This document shows positions 18,448 through 27,331 of a stretch of DNA of 64,000 bases, piece after piece; positions within the stretch are counted from its first letter, which is position 1, and each line of letters begins with the position of its first letter. The notes under the pieces are model-generated. The model did not search any database, was not told the DNA's origin, and saw only the letters and a list, made by a program, of their open reading frames with translations. This DNA comes from Galactobacillus timonensis (GTDB lineage: Bacteria > Bacillota_I > Bacilli_A > Erysipelotrichales > Erysipelotrichaceae): assembly GCF_900240265.1 (NCBI RefSeq), contig NZ_LT964739.1:363126-427125 (forward strand), read 5' to 3'. The position numbers and the translations under genes are program-made.

Positions 18448-19769
18448 CAAGATTTCCTCCCGCCTATCGTAGTTGTACCGGAATCCTTTTTCTCTATCTG
18501 GCTTGGAAGATCCTCGCCATCGAGCCATGCCGCAATGTCAGCCGCCACAGTACTCATCGACCCGTCCTCATCCGTAAACGAATCATAGGAAGCCATCTCC
18601 GTATACCGCTTCGTCCCCTGATCCCACGCATCATAGATTGCTTCATCATCGCTCAGCACCAGCCGCCGATAGCTTCCCGATACCAATAATGAAGAACTCA
18701 GCAGCGAATTCCACTCGTTCCAATAGGACAGAGGATACTCCCCAACCAGAGCCTTCAGATCCGGTTCTTCCGCTTCCAGAGCCGCACGCGCCTCCAAAAC
18801 CGTATCCTCATCCAGCCCGTAATAGGAGCCGAACAACGAAAGACCATCGTCCGCGTAGGGTACATCCATGAGCACCAGTCCCTTGGTCATCTCATAATGC
18901 TCATTCATCTCACCAAAGCCAAGTCCCCCGCTGACACCGCAGCCAACATAGAAGATATTCGTCGCATCCACCGCGTACTGATCCAGATGATGTATCGTCC
19001 AGGCAAGATCCTGATTCATCAGAAGATCCAGCGACCATCCGTCTTCTTCCGTCAATAACGGATCCTCATAGCTGCGCATATCATAGCGGATGGTCGCTAC
19101 ACCGGCCGACGCCAGCGCATGTGCCAGCTGCCGCCGGAAGGCAGGATCACTGCCCGACGCATCCATCCCGTCACTGAGGCCTGCGGGCATCAATATGCCA
19201 ATATAGGGATAATCATGATTCTTCGGCAGGGTCAGAATCCCGTTAACCGCCGGATCACGGCCAGCCTTCACCGCCACTTCCGTATAATCATCCGTCTCTT
19301 CCACTTCAGGCACTGCCGGCAGTTTTTCAAAGTACAGCGACAGCACTTCACGATTCTCGTCCATGCGCACCCGCAGACGCACCTGCGTATCACCGGCACC
19401 GACCGTCGCAAAGCCCGTAATCAGATCGCCATCCATCCGTGCACAGTCATCAATGACCCGGTCTCCGTTCACGCCGTCAGACGCAGAGAGAAACGCATCC
19501 TGAAGCTGCGAAGGCGAATGGTTCTGCCAAGAGGATGACGCAAAGAAAGCACTGATCGCATCCCAGTCATTCTGCACGACATAGCGCGCAAGAGTCTCTG
19601 CCCGGGCAGCGACCGAGTGAAAATCCGTCACTACCGGTACGGGCGAAGAAGCAGGTGTCGCAGACGCGGATGTAGATGATGAAGCAGACGAATAATCACT
19701 TCCGCACCCCGACAGCAGCACCGCCGCCATCACAACAGAAGAAACAACTTTTTTTAAACGCAGTCCCAT
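18447..19769 (-). CDS. Lipoprotein with alpha/beta-hydrolase domain
   Basis: A 440-residue exported lipoprotein: the signal peptide ends in the lipobox LLSGC, followed by a Ser/Thr/Ala/Pro-rich linker. Residues about 50-145 form a DUF3887-like domain (ETLARYVVQNDWDAISAFFA). The rest is an alpha/beta-hydrolase, with TLPKNHDYPYIGILMPAG, VATIRYDMRSYEDP and the nucleophile motif GVSGG near 290. Such two-domain proteins are common surface esterase-like proteins of Bacillota; the substrate is unknown. ATG at 19769 has only a weak ribosome site; a GTG two codons upstream is possible. A TATACT lies seven bases before the ATG. Confidence 0.72.
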   Translation of the reverse strand: MGLRLKKVVSSVVMAAVLLSGCGSDYSSASSSTSASATPASSPVPVVTDFHSVAARAETLARYVVQNDWDAISAFFASSSWQNHSPSQLQDAFLSASDGVNGDRVIDDCARMDGDLITGFATVGAGDTQVRLRVRMDENREVLSLYFEKLPAVPEVEETDDYTEVAVKAGRDPAVNGILTLPKNHDYPYIGILMPAGLSDGMDASGSDPAFRRQLAHALASAGVATIRYDMRSYEDPLLTEEDGWSLDLLMNQDLAWTIHHLDQYAVDATNIFYVGCGVSGGLGFGEMNEHYEMTKGLVLMDVPYADDGLSLFGSYYGLDEDTVLEARAALEAEEPDLKALVGEYPLSYWNEWNSLLSSSLLVSGSYRRLVLSDDEAIYDAWDQGTKRYTEMASYDSFTDEDGSMSTVAADIAAWLDGEDLPSQIEKKDSGTTTIGGRKS

Positions 19770-19786
19770 AAACACCAGTATACGCT

Positions 19787-19813
19787 AAAACCCGCAGGGC
19801 AATCCCCCGCGGG
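19787..19813 (-). terminator. Terminator behind the DUF885 gene
   Basis: On the minus strand a 9-bp stem with one G-U pair (19805-19813 with 19791-19799) and a five-base loop is followed by TTTTAG. Confidence 0.8.
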
Positions 19814-19846
19814 CATAATTAACAATGATTTCAAAGCGGCCGGCGC

Positions 19847-21766
19847 TCAATCACCGAACGGATCATCCCGATGATACGAACGCTGCGCAATGAACGCCAG
19901 AATCGCGATCGCAACAGCCACACCGATCAGAATATCAACGCCATACCGTTCCAGGAAGGAACTGCCGCCGGACGTACTGCTGTTACTGTTACCGCCATCA
20001 GCGGCACCTGCGGTGCTGGTGCCTGTGCTGCCTTTAATGTAGTTTTCCACATCCTTATCAAGCTGCTCGAATGTACGTGCACCGCCTGTTAACAGCACCG
20101 TATTGAACTCAACCGCATCGTAGGAAGAGCCAAGCGCATCCTCCGCCTCCTGCTGGTAGGTAAGGAACTTTGCCATCCCGTAGCCGTAGGGCAGAATGAC
20201 TCCCGGCTGCGACACGACGAAGTCATAGAGCGACTGCGCCGAGTCACTGTTCAGCCCCAGCTGATCCAGCCAATCCGCAAGGTCTTCAACCGTATAGCCA
20301 AGACCGTTCACCGCCAGATCCGCCGCCGCATCCATCGTATAGCCAAGTGTCGTATTGATCTTCTGCATCTCGGCGACGTTGGCACTCAGAGAACTGTGCG
20401 CGAACTGGTTGACTTCCGCATACATCGCCCAGCCCTCGGTATAACCGATCTCGCTGATCGCCGCATGAATCGGATTCGGATTCGTGTTGAGGAACCACGT
20501 CGTCTGATACAGATGCCCCGGGAAGCCCTCATGCGCCAGCGTCCCGTACAGCTCATTGGTATCACTGATATTGCTTCCGTTGATCTTGATCACATTGTCG
20601 GTCGGATCATCGATCGGCGGATTCACATAGTAGGCCATGATCGAATCATTGGCCACACTCGGATCCAGATACGAAGCCGTATAGGTCACATCCGGACCGG
20701 CCGGATAATCCTGCAGATTGTTCTGAAGCTGATTGAGAATATCCTCCGGCGAAGTCACATCCACCGTCTCGGAATCAAACTCATCGTAGATATTGGGATC
20801 CTTGCGATAGAGATTGATCATCTCTGTCACCTGATCACTGATAAAGCTGTTCAGGAAATCAAACTGCTCCTGCACCGAAAGCGACGTCGAAGACTTTGAC
20901 CGCGCCAGTGCCTCGTAGTATTCCTTGCCCCCGTTGGAATAATTGCAAAGTCCGCCCTCATAGTTCGCCGATCCCCGCAGCTTCTCCAGTTCTTCGCCCG
21001 CTTTCGCATAGGCCGGAATATAGGAATTCAGCACCAGATCACGGTTCTTCGCCTTGTAGTCCGCACGCTGCTCATCCGTAAGGAAATCGGCCGCATCCAT
21101 CGCCTCATCGAAGATCACGATCAGCTGATTATCATCCGTCTTCTCCGTAAACTTCGAAATGTCGCTTTCCGTATCATCCAGCTGCGAATCACTCAGAAAG
21201 AACCCCTGGGCCGCCTGCTGCTTTGTCAGTTCCAGCGCCTGATCAATGTAATCCGGAACCGTTGCCAGAACCGCCAGATAATCATCCACATCCTCCTGCC
21301 GGTAGAACACGAACTCCGTAAAGTTCGTAAGCAGATTGTTGATGATGCCGCTGGACGAATTGAACAGAGAATCCAGCATCGGATAGCTGTTGAGATCAAT
21401 GGTCTCCTGCAGCGAAGCCTTGTAGGTATCGTAGTCCGTCTTCTGCCTGTCACTGAGAGAATCGTAGTCAAAAGCCTTGAGCTTCTTCAGTGACTCCTCG
21501 GCGGACTGCTTCGCATCATCGTAGCTTTCTTTGCTTGCATCCCCGATCGTGAGATCCGGCTTCTCGATGCCATAGGATTCATAGTCCTTCACCGCAAAGT
21601 GCATGGACATATAATCCGATTCCATCGCCTCTACGAATTCCTGCGTCAGGAAATCATCAAAGTCCGCATTGTCCGCATTCTCTTCGCCATACACCGGCAC
21701 AAGGCCACCCAGGCCAATGGCCCCGGCCATCAGGAACGCCGCAGATTTATACAGCAGTTTCTTCAT
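19847..21766 (-). CDS. DUF885 family metallopeptidase, membrane anchored
   Basis: A 639-residue protein with an N-terminal signal sequence (KSAAFLMAGAIGLGGLVPVYG), a long helical DUF885 body and one C-terminal membrane helix (ILIGVAVAIAILAFIA) after a Ser/Gly-rich linker. DUF885 proteins resemble M3/M32-type zinc carboxypeptidases; the zinc motif is seen as LAHEGFPGHLYQ, with HExxxGH spacing typical of this family. EIGYTEGWAMYAE just after it fits the third zinc ligand. It would act outside the membrane on peptides. Its start overlaps the end of pulA by 20 bases, behind GGAGAGAAAAG. Confidence 0.82.
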   Translation of the reverse strand: MKKLLYKSAAFLMAGAIGLGGLVPVYGEENADNADFDDFLTQEFVEAMESDYMSMHFAVKDYESYGIEKPDLTIGDASKESYDDAKQSAEESLKKLKAFDYDSLSDRQKTDYDTYKASLQETIDLNSYPMLDSLFNSSSGIINNLLTNFTEFVFYRQEDVDDYLAVLATVPDYIDQALELTKQQAAQGFFLSDSQLDDTESDISKFTEKTDDNQLIVIFDEAMDAADFLTDEQRADYKAKNRDLVLNSYIPAYAKAGEELEKLRGSANYEGGLCNYSNGGKEYYEALARSKSSTSLSVQEQFDFLNSFISDQVTEMINLYRKDPNIYDEFDSETVDVTSPEDILNQLQNNLQDYPAGPDVTYTASYLDPSVANDSIMAYYVNPPIDDPTDNVIKINGSNISDTNELYGTLAHEGFPGHLYQTTWFLNTNPNPIHAAISEIGYTEGWAMYAEVNQFAHSSLSANVAEMQKINTTLGYTMDAAADLAVNGLGYTVEDLADWLDQLGLNSDSAQSLYDFVVSQPGVILPYGYGMAKFLTYQQEAEDALGSSYDAVEFNTVLLTGGARTFEQLDKDVENYIKGSTGTSTAGAADGGNSNSSTSGGSSFLERYGVDILIGVAVAIAILAFIAQRSYHRDDPFGD

Positions 21767-23903
21767 CTTTTCTCTCCAACGGTTTCTTCAGCACCAGCAC
21801 CGAACACATCGGCACCGTCACATCATTATACAGGTTTTCCCCCGATTCCCCGTTTTCATCCAGCAGGAACGCCATCGGCGCATCCAGATGATACGAATGC
21901 GCATTCCAGTCACCGTTGACGATCACCAGCACCTCGGCGGCACCGATTTCCTCATCCGGAACATCGATCTGATAGAAGACAACCGCACTGTCCGGGTTGC
22001 GGAACTGCACATGTTTCGCAATTTCCTCCGCCGTCCGCAGCCGGAACCCCTTGTAGCTTTTCCTGAGCGTAATGCACTTGCGCATATAGGCAATCAGCTC
22101 CCGGTCATAGAACGCACGGTCCCAGTTCATCTGATTCACCTTGTCACCGGCATTGTAGGAATTCGTATTGTCCATCTTCGTATCCGCAAACTCAAAGCCC
22201 GCATGGATAAACGGAACACCCTGCGCCGCACAGGTCACAGCCATCATCATCTTCATCCGCCGGATCCGCTGTTCCCGCGGCTCATCCCTGCAGCAGAAGT
22301 GCATCTTATCCCAGATCGTCGCATTGTCATGCGTCTCCATCGCATTGATGCTCTGATCCGGATTATCAAACCGCTGAAAGTAGGGCGCCGGCTGCGTATG
22401 AGCTGCCAGCACCGAGCACATATCGAAGCCCTGCGCCGTATTGCCCGTCAGAAAGCCGCGCTCATACTTGCGATCATCCGCCGCCGAGCCCCGGCTCACA
22501 TCACGGAACGTATCATTGAAATGACCGATCGTCGGCATCTGACGCTGGTTGTAGATCTTCGCCTTATCCTGCTGCGGAAGCGCCGTCGGCAGATCCCACC
22601 CCTCGCCATAGATCATCGCATCCGGTTTGATCGCCCGGCACGCCTTTGCGAGCATGTTCATGGTTTCAACATCGAGAATGCCCATCAGATCAAACCGATA
22701 CCCGTCCACATGATACAGCTTCATCCATGTCGTCAGAATATAGGTCAGATAGTTGCGCATCATCGGCCGCCGCGACTCCAGATCATTGCCGCACCCTGAA
22801 CCGTTGCTCAGCCACCGGTTGTCCGAATAGCGGAAGAAATAATATGGACACGTCTTCTGCAGCGCACTGGCATAGGCATCGTAGAGATGATTCAGCACCA
22901 CATCCACATTCACCTTGATGCCCCGCGCATGGAACGCCGTCACCATCTTCCGGAACTCAATCATCCGCGCATACGGATCCTCCGGTTGACAGGAATACGA
23001 ACCCTCCAGCGTCAGAAGATTGTCCGGATCATAGCCCCAGTTATAGGAACGGTCCGGATGCAGCTCATCAACCGTCGCAAAATCACTGACCGGCTGCACC
23101 TGCACATGCGTCACGCCAAGGTTCTTGATATGGCTGAAACCCGTTGGAATGCCCTTCCACGTCGTACCGTCTTCCGTCAAAGCCATATACGTCCCGTGAA
23201 CCGACGTCCCCGTTTCCAGAGAGCTCGTCATATCACGGATGTTGCACTCATAGACAATCGCGTCCACCATCGACTCCAGCCGCGGCAGAAGATAAAGATC
23301 CTTCACCTGCTCCAGAACCCGGGGATCAATGACTGCCGAACGCTTGCCGTTGGCCGTCGAACTCAACGCATAGGGATCAACCGTCGACACAACGGTCCCA
23401 TCCCGCTCCAGCACATAGACATAGGTCGAATGCGAAAGATCACCTTCCGCATTGGCCCGCCACACACCCTGAATGCCCCGCTTCATCGGATACACCTTCA
23501 GATCACCCGAAGCCGAGCGCACATGGACCGCCGCCTCAACAGCCGTCGGCGCCCAGAGCACAAACTGCGTATGTTCAGGCGAATACTGGGGACCCAGCGG
23601 CCCATCATAGTCAAACTGCCGGTCAAACTCTTTGGTCTGCGTAATGAAGCGCATCTGCAGCGGCGTATGCACACCATGGTCCCCCCACAGCGTATACGAA
23701 TGCCCAAACTCAAAATCCGCCGGAATCGTCAGCTGGTAATGCGTCTCACTGTCGTGCTGCTCAACGCCCGCAATCAGACATTCCATCGCCTTTCCACGCT
23801 CATCCAGCAGATAAAAATTATTCATTACACCGCCGTTATACGAACGGCTGACCGTCGCCGTCACCAGTCCATAATCATCGAGATACGCCTGCAGAACCCC
23901 CAT
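21747..23903 (-). CDS. pulA: Type I pullulanase
   Basis: Debranches alpha-1,6 links in glycogen or pullulan. This 718-residue GH13 enzyme is cytoplasmic (no signal peptide). It has an N-terminal CBM48-like region, the type I signature YNWGYDP near residue 310, VDVVLNHL, the nucleophile in GYRFDLMGILD, the acid in YGEGWDLP and ETHDNATIWD for the third acid. AGGAGG precedes the ATG. It lies between glgB and the peptidase gene and completes the glycogen turnover set in this window. Confidence 0.94.
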   Translation of the reverse strand: MGVLQAYLDDYGLVTATVSRSYNGGVMNNFYLLDERGKAMECLIAGVEQHDSETHYQLTIPADFEFGHSYTLWGDHGVHTPLQMRFITQTKEFDRQFDYDGPLGPQYSPEHTQFVLWAPTAVEAAVHVRSASGDLKVYPMKRGIQGVWRANAEGDLSHSTYVYVLERDGTVVSTVDPYALSSTANGKRSAVIDPRVLEQVKDLYLLPRLESMVDAIVYECNIRDMTSSLETGTSVHGTYMALTEDGTTWKGIPTGFSHIKNLGVTHVQVQPVSDFATVDELHPDRSYNWGYDPDNLLTLEGSYSCQPEDPYARMIEFRKMVTAFHARGIKVNVDVVLNHLYDAYASALQKTCPYYFFRYSDNRWLSNGSGCGNDLESRRPMMRNYLTYILTTWMKLYHVDGYRFDLMGILDVETMNMLAKACRAIKPDAMIYGEGWDLPTALPQQDKAKIYNQRQMPTIGHFNDTFRDVSRGSAADDRKYERGFLTGNTAQGFDMCSVLAAHTQPAPYFQRFDNPDQSINAMETHDNATIWDKMHFCCRDEPREQRIRRMKMMMAVTCAAQGVPFIHAGFEFADTKMDNTNSYNAGDKVNQMNWDRAFYDRELIAYMRKCITLRKSYKGFRLRTAEEIAKHVQFRNPDSAVVFYQIDVPDEEIGAAEVLVIVNGDWNAHSYHLDAPMAFLLDENGESGENLYNDVTVPMCSVLVLKKPLERKDEETAV

Positions 23904-23945
23904 CGTCGCCCTCCTACGTGTTTGCTACATTATACGCAAACATCC

Positions 23946-25763
23946 TTATTTTGCATCAAACAGCAGCCACACCGCCGCAAACCTGCCAAGCCGGATCGTA
24001 ATCCGGTTCTTTTTCCCCGTTGAGAAAGCGCCGTCATTGACCATACCGCTGCCACCCCAGACCACCGCATCCGAGTTCAGAATTTCCTTTCCCCTGCCCG
24101 CAAACGGAAGATAGAGGTCATACACAGGAAATGACTGCGTCCCCGCATTCAGGGCGCATACAAGCCATTGTTTTCCAGCGTGGCGGGCAAATACGAACAC
24201 CGCCGCATGCACATCCACCCACGTAAAGGAGGAAGAATCATATTCATTCTGATACAGAACCGGAACACTTCTTGCAAGCATGTTCAGATTCTGAAAATAA
24301 TGATGCAGCGCATCATGGAGCGGATAGGAAAGAAGATTCCAGTCCAGCTGCCGCTTCTCATCGAATTCACGGAAGCTGCCGAGTTCATTGCCCATGAAGT
24401 TCAGCTTCTTGCCCGGATGCGCAAACATGTACGCATATAACAGACGCACCTGCGCAAACTTGTCCTCATAGCTGCCGTACATCCGGTCCAGAATCGTCTT
24501 CTTGCCATGCACATTTTCATCATGGCTCAACGGCAGAAGGAAGTGCTCTGAACTGAAGTAATTCATCGAAAACGTCAGAATCCCTTCCTGCGAAATGCGA
24601 TACTGCGGCGCCATCGAAAAATACCGCAGCGTATCATTCATCCAGCCAAGATCCCACTTATAATCAAAGCCAAGACCACCATCCGCAGTCTTCTTCGTCA
24701 CTCCGGGATAGGTCGTTGAATCTTCCGCTATTTTCATCACCGAGGGAAACTCTTCCGCAAGCGCACTATTGACCTGCTGAACCCATTCAATCGCTGCCGT
24801 ATTCACGCCCCGCCGGCTGTCACCGTTCCAGTACACAAGGTTGCTGACGGCATCGAAGCGGATCCCGTCCATATGATAGGTACGGCACCAGAACAGTGCC
24901 GCCGATAACAGGAACGAACGCACCTCGCCCCTTGCAAAGTTGAAATTCAGCGTTCCCCAGGGGCTGTTGGCATCCTCATAGCGGCTGTACTCATACAGCG
25001 CCTGTCCGTCAAACGACGCCAGACCGTAGCTGTCGCGCGCAAAGTGGGCCGGCACAAAGTCAAGAATCACACCGATGCCGCGCTGATGACAGGCATCAAT
25101 GAACTCGCAGAACTCATAGGGATTGCCATAGCGCGACGTAACCGAATAGTAGCCCGTCGTCTGATAGCCCCACGAGCCATCGTAAGGATACTCGGTCACA
25201 GGCATCAGCTCAATATGCGTAAAGCCCATGGAACTGACATACGGCAGAAGCTCATCCTTCAGCCGCGTATAGGTATAGGGATGGTCCTGGGGATCATGGC
25301 GCCAGCCGCCCGCATGTACCTCATAAATCGACACCGGCGCATCTTCATTATTGTTCCTCTTCAGCATCCAGCTCTGATCGTGCCACGCATAGTCGTGCAG
25401 ATTGTAGACCTTGGACGCATTGGCAGGCGGCGTCTCACTGTAGAAGGCATAGGGATCCGCCTTGTCCATCGCCCATCCCCGATTGCTCAGAATGTGGTAC
25501 TTATAGCTGTCCCATTCCTGAACGCCAGGCACAAAGAGAGAGAACACCTCCGGATCCTGTGTCCGCTCCATGACATATTCCCCATCATTCCAGTCATTGA
25601 AACTGCCGAATACCGTTACCTGCCGCGCATGCGGCGCAAAGACAGTGAAGCGAACCCCCTGCGAACCCTCATAGGAAAAATGAGCGCCGAAGAGATCCGA
25701 CGCCTTCCGGCAGGTACCTTCATGAAACTCGCGCAGAAGTCTCTCATAGTTCCCGCCGCTCAT
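23946..25763 (-). CDS. glgB: 1,4-alpha-glucan branching enzyme
   Basis: Creates alpha-1,6 branches in glycogen. The 605-residue GH13 protein has an N-terminal CBM48 domain (YEGSQGVRFTVFAPHARQVTVFGSFNDWN) and a catalytic barrel: VLDFVPAHFA, the nucleophile in DGIRFDAVSNLVYW, the acid in MKIAEDSTTYPG and LSHDENVHGKKTIL. It ends in an all-beta C-domain. Its ATG overlaps the upstream YhhN gene's stop (ATGA), and pulA follows 42 bases later. Confidence 0.94.
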   Translation of the reverse strand: MSGGNYERLLREFHEGTCRKASDLFGAHFSYEGSQGVRFTVFAPHARQVTVFGSFNDWNDGEYVMERTQDPEVFSLFVPGVQEWDSYKYHILSNRGWAMDKADPYAFYSETPPANASKVYNLHDYAWHDQSWMLKRNNNEDAPVSIYEVHAGGWRHDPQDHPYTYTRLKDELLPYVSSMGFTHIELMPVTEYPYDGSWGYQTTGYYSVTSRYGNPYEFCEFIDACHQRGIGVILDFVPAHFARDSYGLASFDGQALYEYSRYEDANSPWGTLNFNFARGEVRSFLLSAALFWCRTYHMDGIRFDAVSNLVYWNGDSRRGVNTAAIEWVQQVNSALAEEFPSVMKIAEDSTTYPGVTKKTADGGLGFDYKWDLGWMNDTLRYFSMAPQYRISQEGILTFSMNYFSSEHFLLPLSHDENVHGKKTILDRMYGSYEDKFAQVRLLYAYMFAHPGKKLNFMGNELGSFREFDEKRQLDWNLLSYPLHDALHHYFQNLNMLARSVPVLYQNEYDSSSFTWVDVHAAVFVFARHAGKQWLVCALNAGTQSFPVYDLYLPFAGRGKEILNSDAVVWGGSGMVNDGAFSTGKKNRITIRLGRFAAVWLLFDAK

Positions 25764-26371
25764 AACAGCACTCCCAGCACGATCAGAAACTGACCGATGA
25801 GATAGGTTTCCATGATACCGTGTCCACTGTCACCGCCCCATTCCTCCAAGCCGATCAAGGAATCGGAATAAACAAAGAGGAGGCTCCCGATCCAGCTCAA
25901 AACCGATCCGCCCCCGCGCATCGCCATGCATGCAGCGACGCTCATCAGACACAGCACACCGCCATAGCCAAGGCAGACATTGCGAATGACGGGCAGCGGA
26001 AAACGAATCCGGTTCAAAACAGACCACCCATAGGCAGCCATCATGAACATGACCAGAACGACCACATCATCAAACACCAGCCCCTGCTGAACAAACAGAA
26101 GAATCCGCAGCACATGGCCGATGCCGAAGCTGATCACCCCCGCTAACAGCGCCCGGTGCCTGCGGCTCATCAGAAACACATCGCCAGCCCAGTCAAACGC
26201 CAGGGCTGCCGCCAGCAGCCATTGAACCGAGGAAGCCGAAGACAGATAGAAAACAATCAGCGCAGGCATCAGAAAAGGCTTCAGGCAGCGGCTGCCGCCG
26301 GACTTTTCCGACTGTATCGAATCATATACACCAAAGAGAATAAAACAAAGAAGCGAGAACAGGCGCACCAT
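25760..26371 (-). CDS. YhhN/TMEM86 family membrane protein (lysoplasmalogenase-like)
   Basis: A 203-residue integral membrane protein with about seven hydrophobic helices. It has family hallmarks KPFLMPALIVF, ALAFDWAGDVFLM and LLFVYSDSLIGL, where paired acidic residues in the membrane are expected to be catalytic. YhhN/TMEM86 members hydrolyse the vinyl-ether bond of lysoplasmalogen, and plasmalogens occur in anaerobic bacteria, so this role is plausible but unproven. ATG at 26371 follows GGAGACTCT. It is coupled to glgB without obvious functional tie. Confidence 0.78.
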   Translation of the reverse strand: MVRLFSLLCFILFGVYDSIQSEKSGGSRCLKPFLMPALIVFYLSSASSVQWLLAAALAFDWAGDVFLMSRRHRALLAGVISFGIGHVLRILLFVQQGLVFDDVVVLVMFMMAAYGWSVLNRIRFPLPVIRNVCLGYGGVLCLMSVAACMAMRGGGSVLSWIGSLLFVYSDSLIGLEEWGGDSGHGIMETYLIGQFLIVLGVLL

Positions 26372-26404
26372 AGAGTCTCCAATCAAGAAAGAGAAGAGCA
26401 GAGA

Positions 26405-26440
26405 AATAAAAATCGGAGAACACCCGCGGGCATTCTCCGA
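26405..26440 (-). terminator. Terminator behind ptsH
   Basis: CGGAGAA/TTCTCCG arms with an internal CCGCGG self-complement; the minus strand continues ATTTTTATT. Confidence 0.85.
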
Positions 26441-26458
26441 ATGATCAGTTACTGTAGT

Positions 26459-26725
26459 TCAGGCAATGACCTTCTGGGCGCGAAGAACTTCTTCAATCGT
26501 CTTGACTGCGATATCTTCATCGTCACCGTCGCATGTCACAGTAATCTCGGACTGCGTCGGAATGCCAAGCGACATAACACCCATAATGGACTTCATGTTT
26601 ACGGTGCGGCCTTTATAGGACACCTTGACTTCACTCTTGAACTTGCTGGCTGCGTTTACTGCGACCGTTGCAGGACGAGCGTGCAGTCCAACCGGATCTA
26701 CAACAGTTACGGAAATCTGCTTCAT
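26459..26725 (-). CDS. ptsH: Phosphocarrier protein HPr
   Basis: Carries phosphate from enzyme I to PTS EIIA domains and, when phosphorylated on serine, signals catabolite repression. The 88-residue sequence has the phospho-histidine His15 in GLHARPA and the HPr-kinase site Ser46 in NMKSIMGVMSL, both typical for Bacillota. It is a single-gene unit with its own promoter and terminator; ptsI is not adjacent. It would serve MurP in this window. Confidence 0.97.
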   Translation of the reverse strand: MKQISVTVVDPVGLHARPATVAVNAASKFKSEVKVSYKGRTVNMKSIMGVMSLGIPTQSEITVTCDGDDEDIAVKTIEEVLRAQKVIA

Positions 26726-26755
26726 ATCAAATTCTCCTCCTCAAGCACTAATAGG

Positions 26756-26784
26756 ATTTTATCGCATCCATTTTCCCATTACAA
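26756..26784 (-). promoter_or_regulatory. ptsH promoter
   Basis: On the minus strand TTGTAA (26779-26784), 17 bases and TAAAAT (26756-26761) precede ptsH and its strong GAGGAGGAG ribosome site. Confidence 0.6.
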
Positions 26785-26854
26785 GCGGTTACATCCCTTC
26801 ATTTATTCACATCCCGGTTCTTTTCACTGATTGTCATGTGTTGTTTTCAAAAGC

Positions 26855-27331
26855 TCACTTGTGATAGGGCTCATGGGCAAGAATCCGGTGCGCCCGGTAA
26901 ATCTGCTCCAGTACCAGGATCCGGCAAAGAGTATGCGGAAATGTATTGACCGACAGCTTCCAACGATAGTCTGCCCGATGGATCAGATCAGGACTGACGC
27001 CCAGCGAACCGCCGATCACAAAATCAATCCGGCTGCAGCCATGCGCATGCAGATCGGAAAGCATTCCGCTGAAGGCAATGGAATCCATCTCTTTTCCCGC
27101 AAGATCCAGCAGAATCACATACTCCTGCGGTTTAATCTGCCTCAGCAGCCGTTCCCCTTCAATCTTCTTTACCTGCTGGTTCTCGGCATCGGAGTTGGTC
27201 TGCGGCGCCGGCTCATCGTCGACTTCCACCATTTCGATCTTTTCATAGGGCATGATGCGTTTCATATACTCGGCAATGCCTTCACGCATCCACTTTTCCT
27301 TCAGCCTGCCGCAGGAAATAATCCGAATCAT
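26855..27331 (-). CDS. rlmH: 23S rRNA pseudouridine-1915 N3-methyltransferase
   Basis: SPOUT-fold enzyme that methylates pseudouridine 1915 in helix 69 of 23S rRNA on assembled ribosomes. The 158-residue protein has YVILLDLAGKEMDS, the SAM-knot FVIGGSLGVSPDLIHRAD and the diagnostic C-terminus FPHTLCRILVLEQIYRAHRILAHEPYHK. It overlaps the upstream htrA-like stop by four bases (ATGA) and closes the long yybS-to-rlmH string, its usual place in Bacillota. Confidence 0.96.
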   Translation of the reverse strand: MIRIISCGRLKEKWMREGIAEYMKRIMPYEKIEMVEVDDEPAPQTNSDAENQQVKKIEGERLLRQIKPQEYVILLDLAGKEMDSIAFSGMLSDLHAHGCSRIDFVIGGSLGVSPDLIHRADYRWKLSVNTFPHTLCRILVLEQIYRAHRILAHEPYHK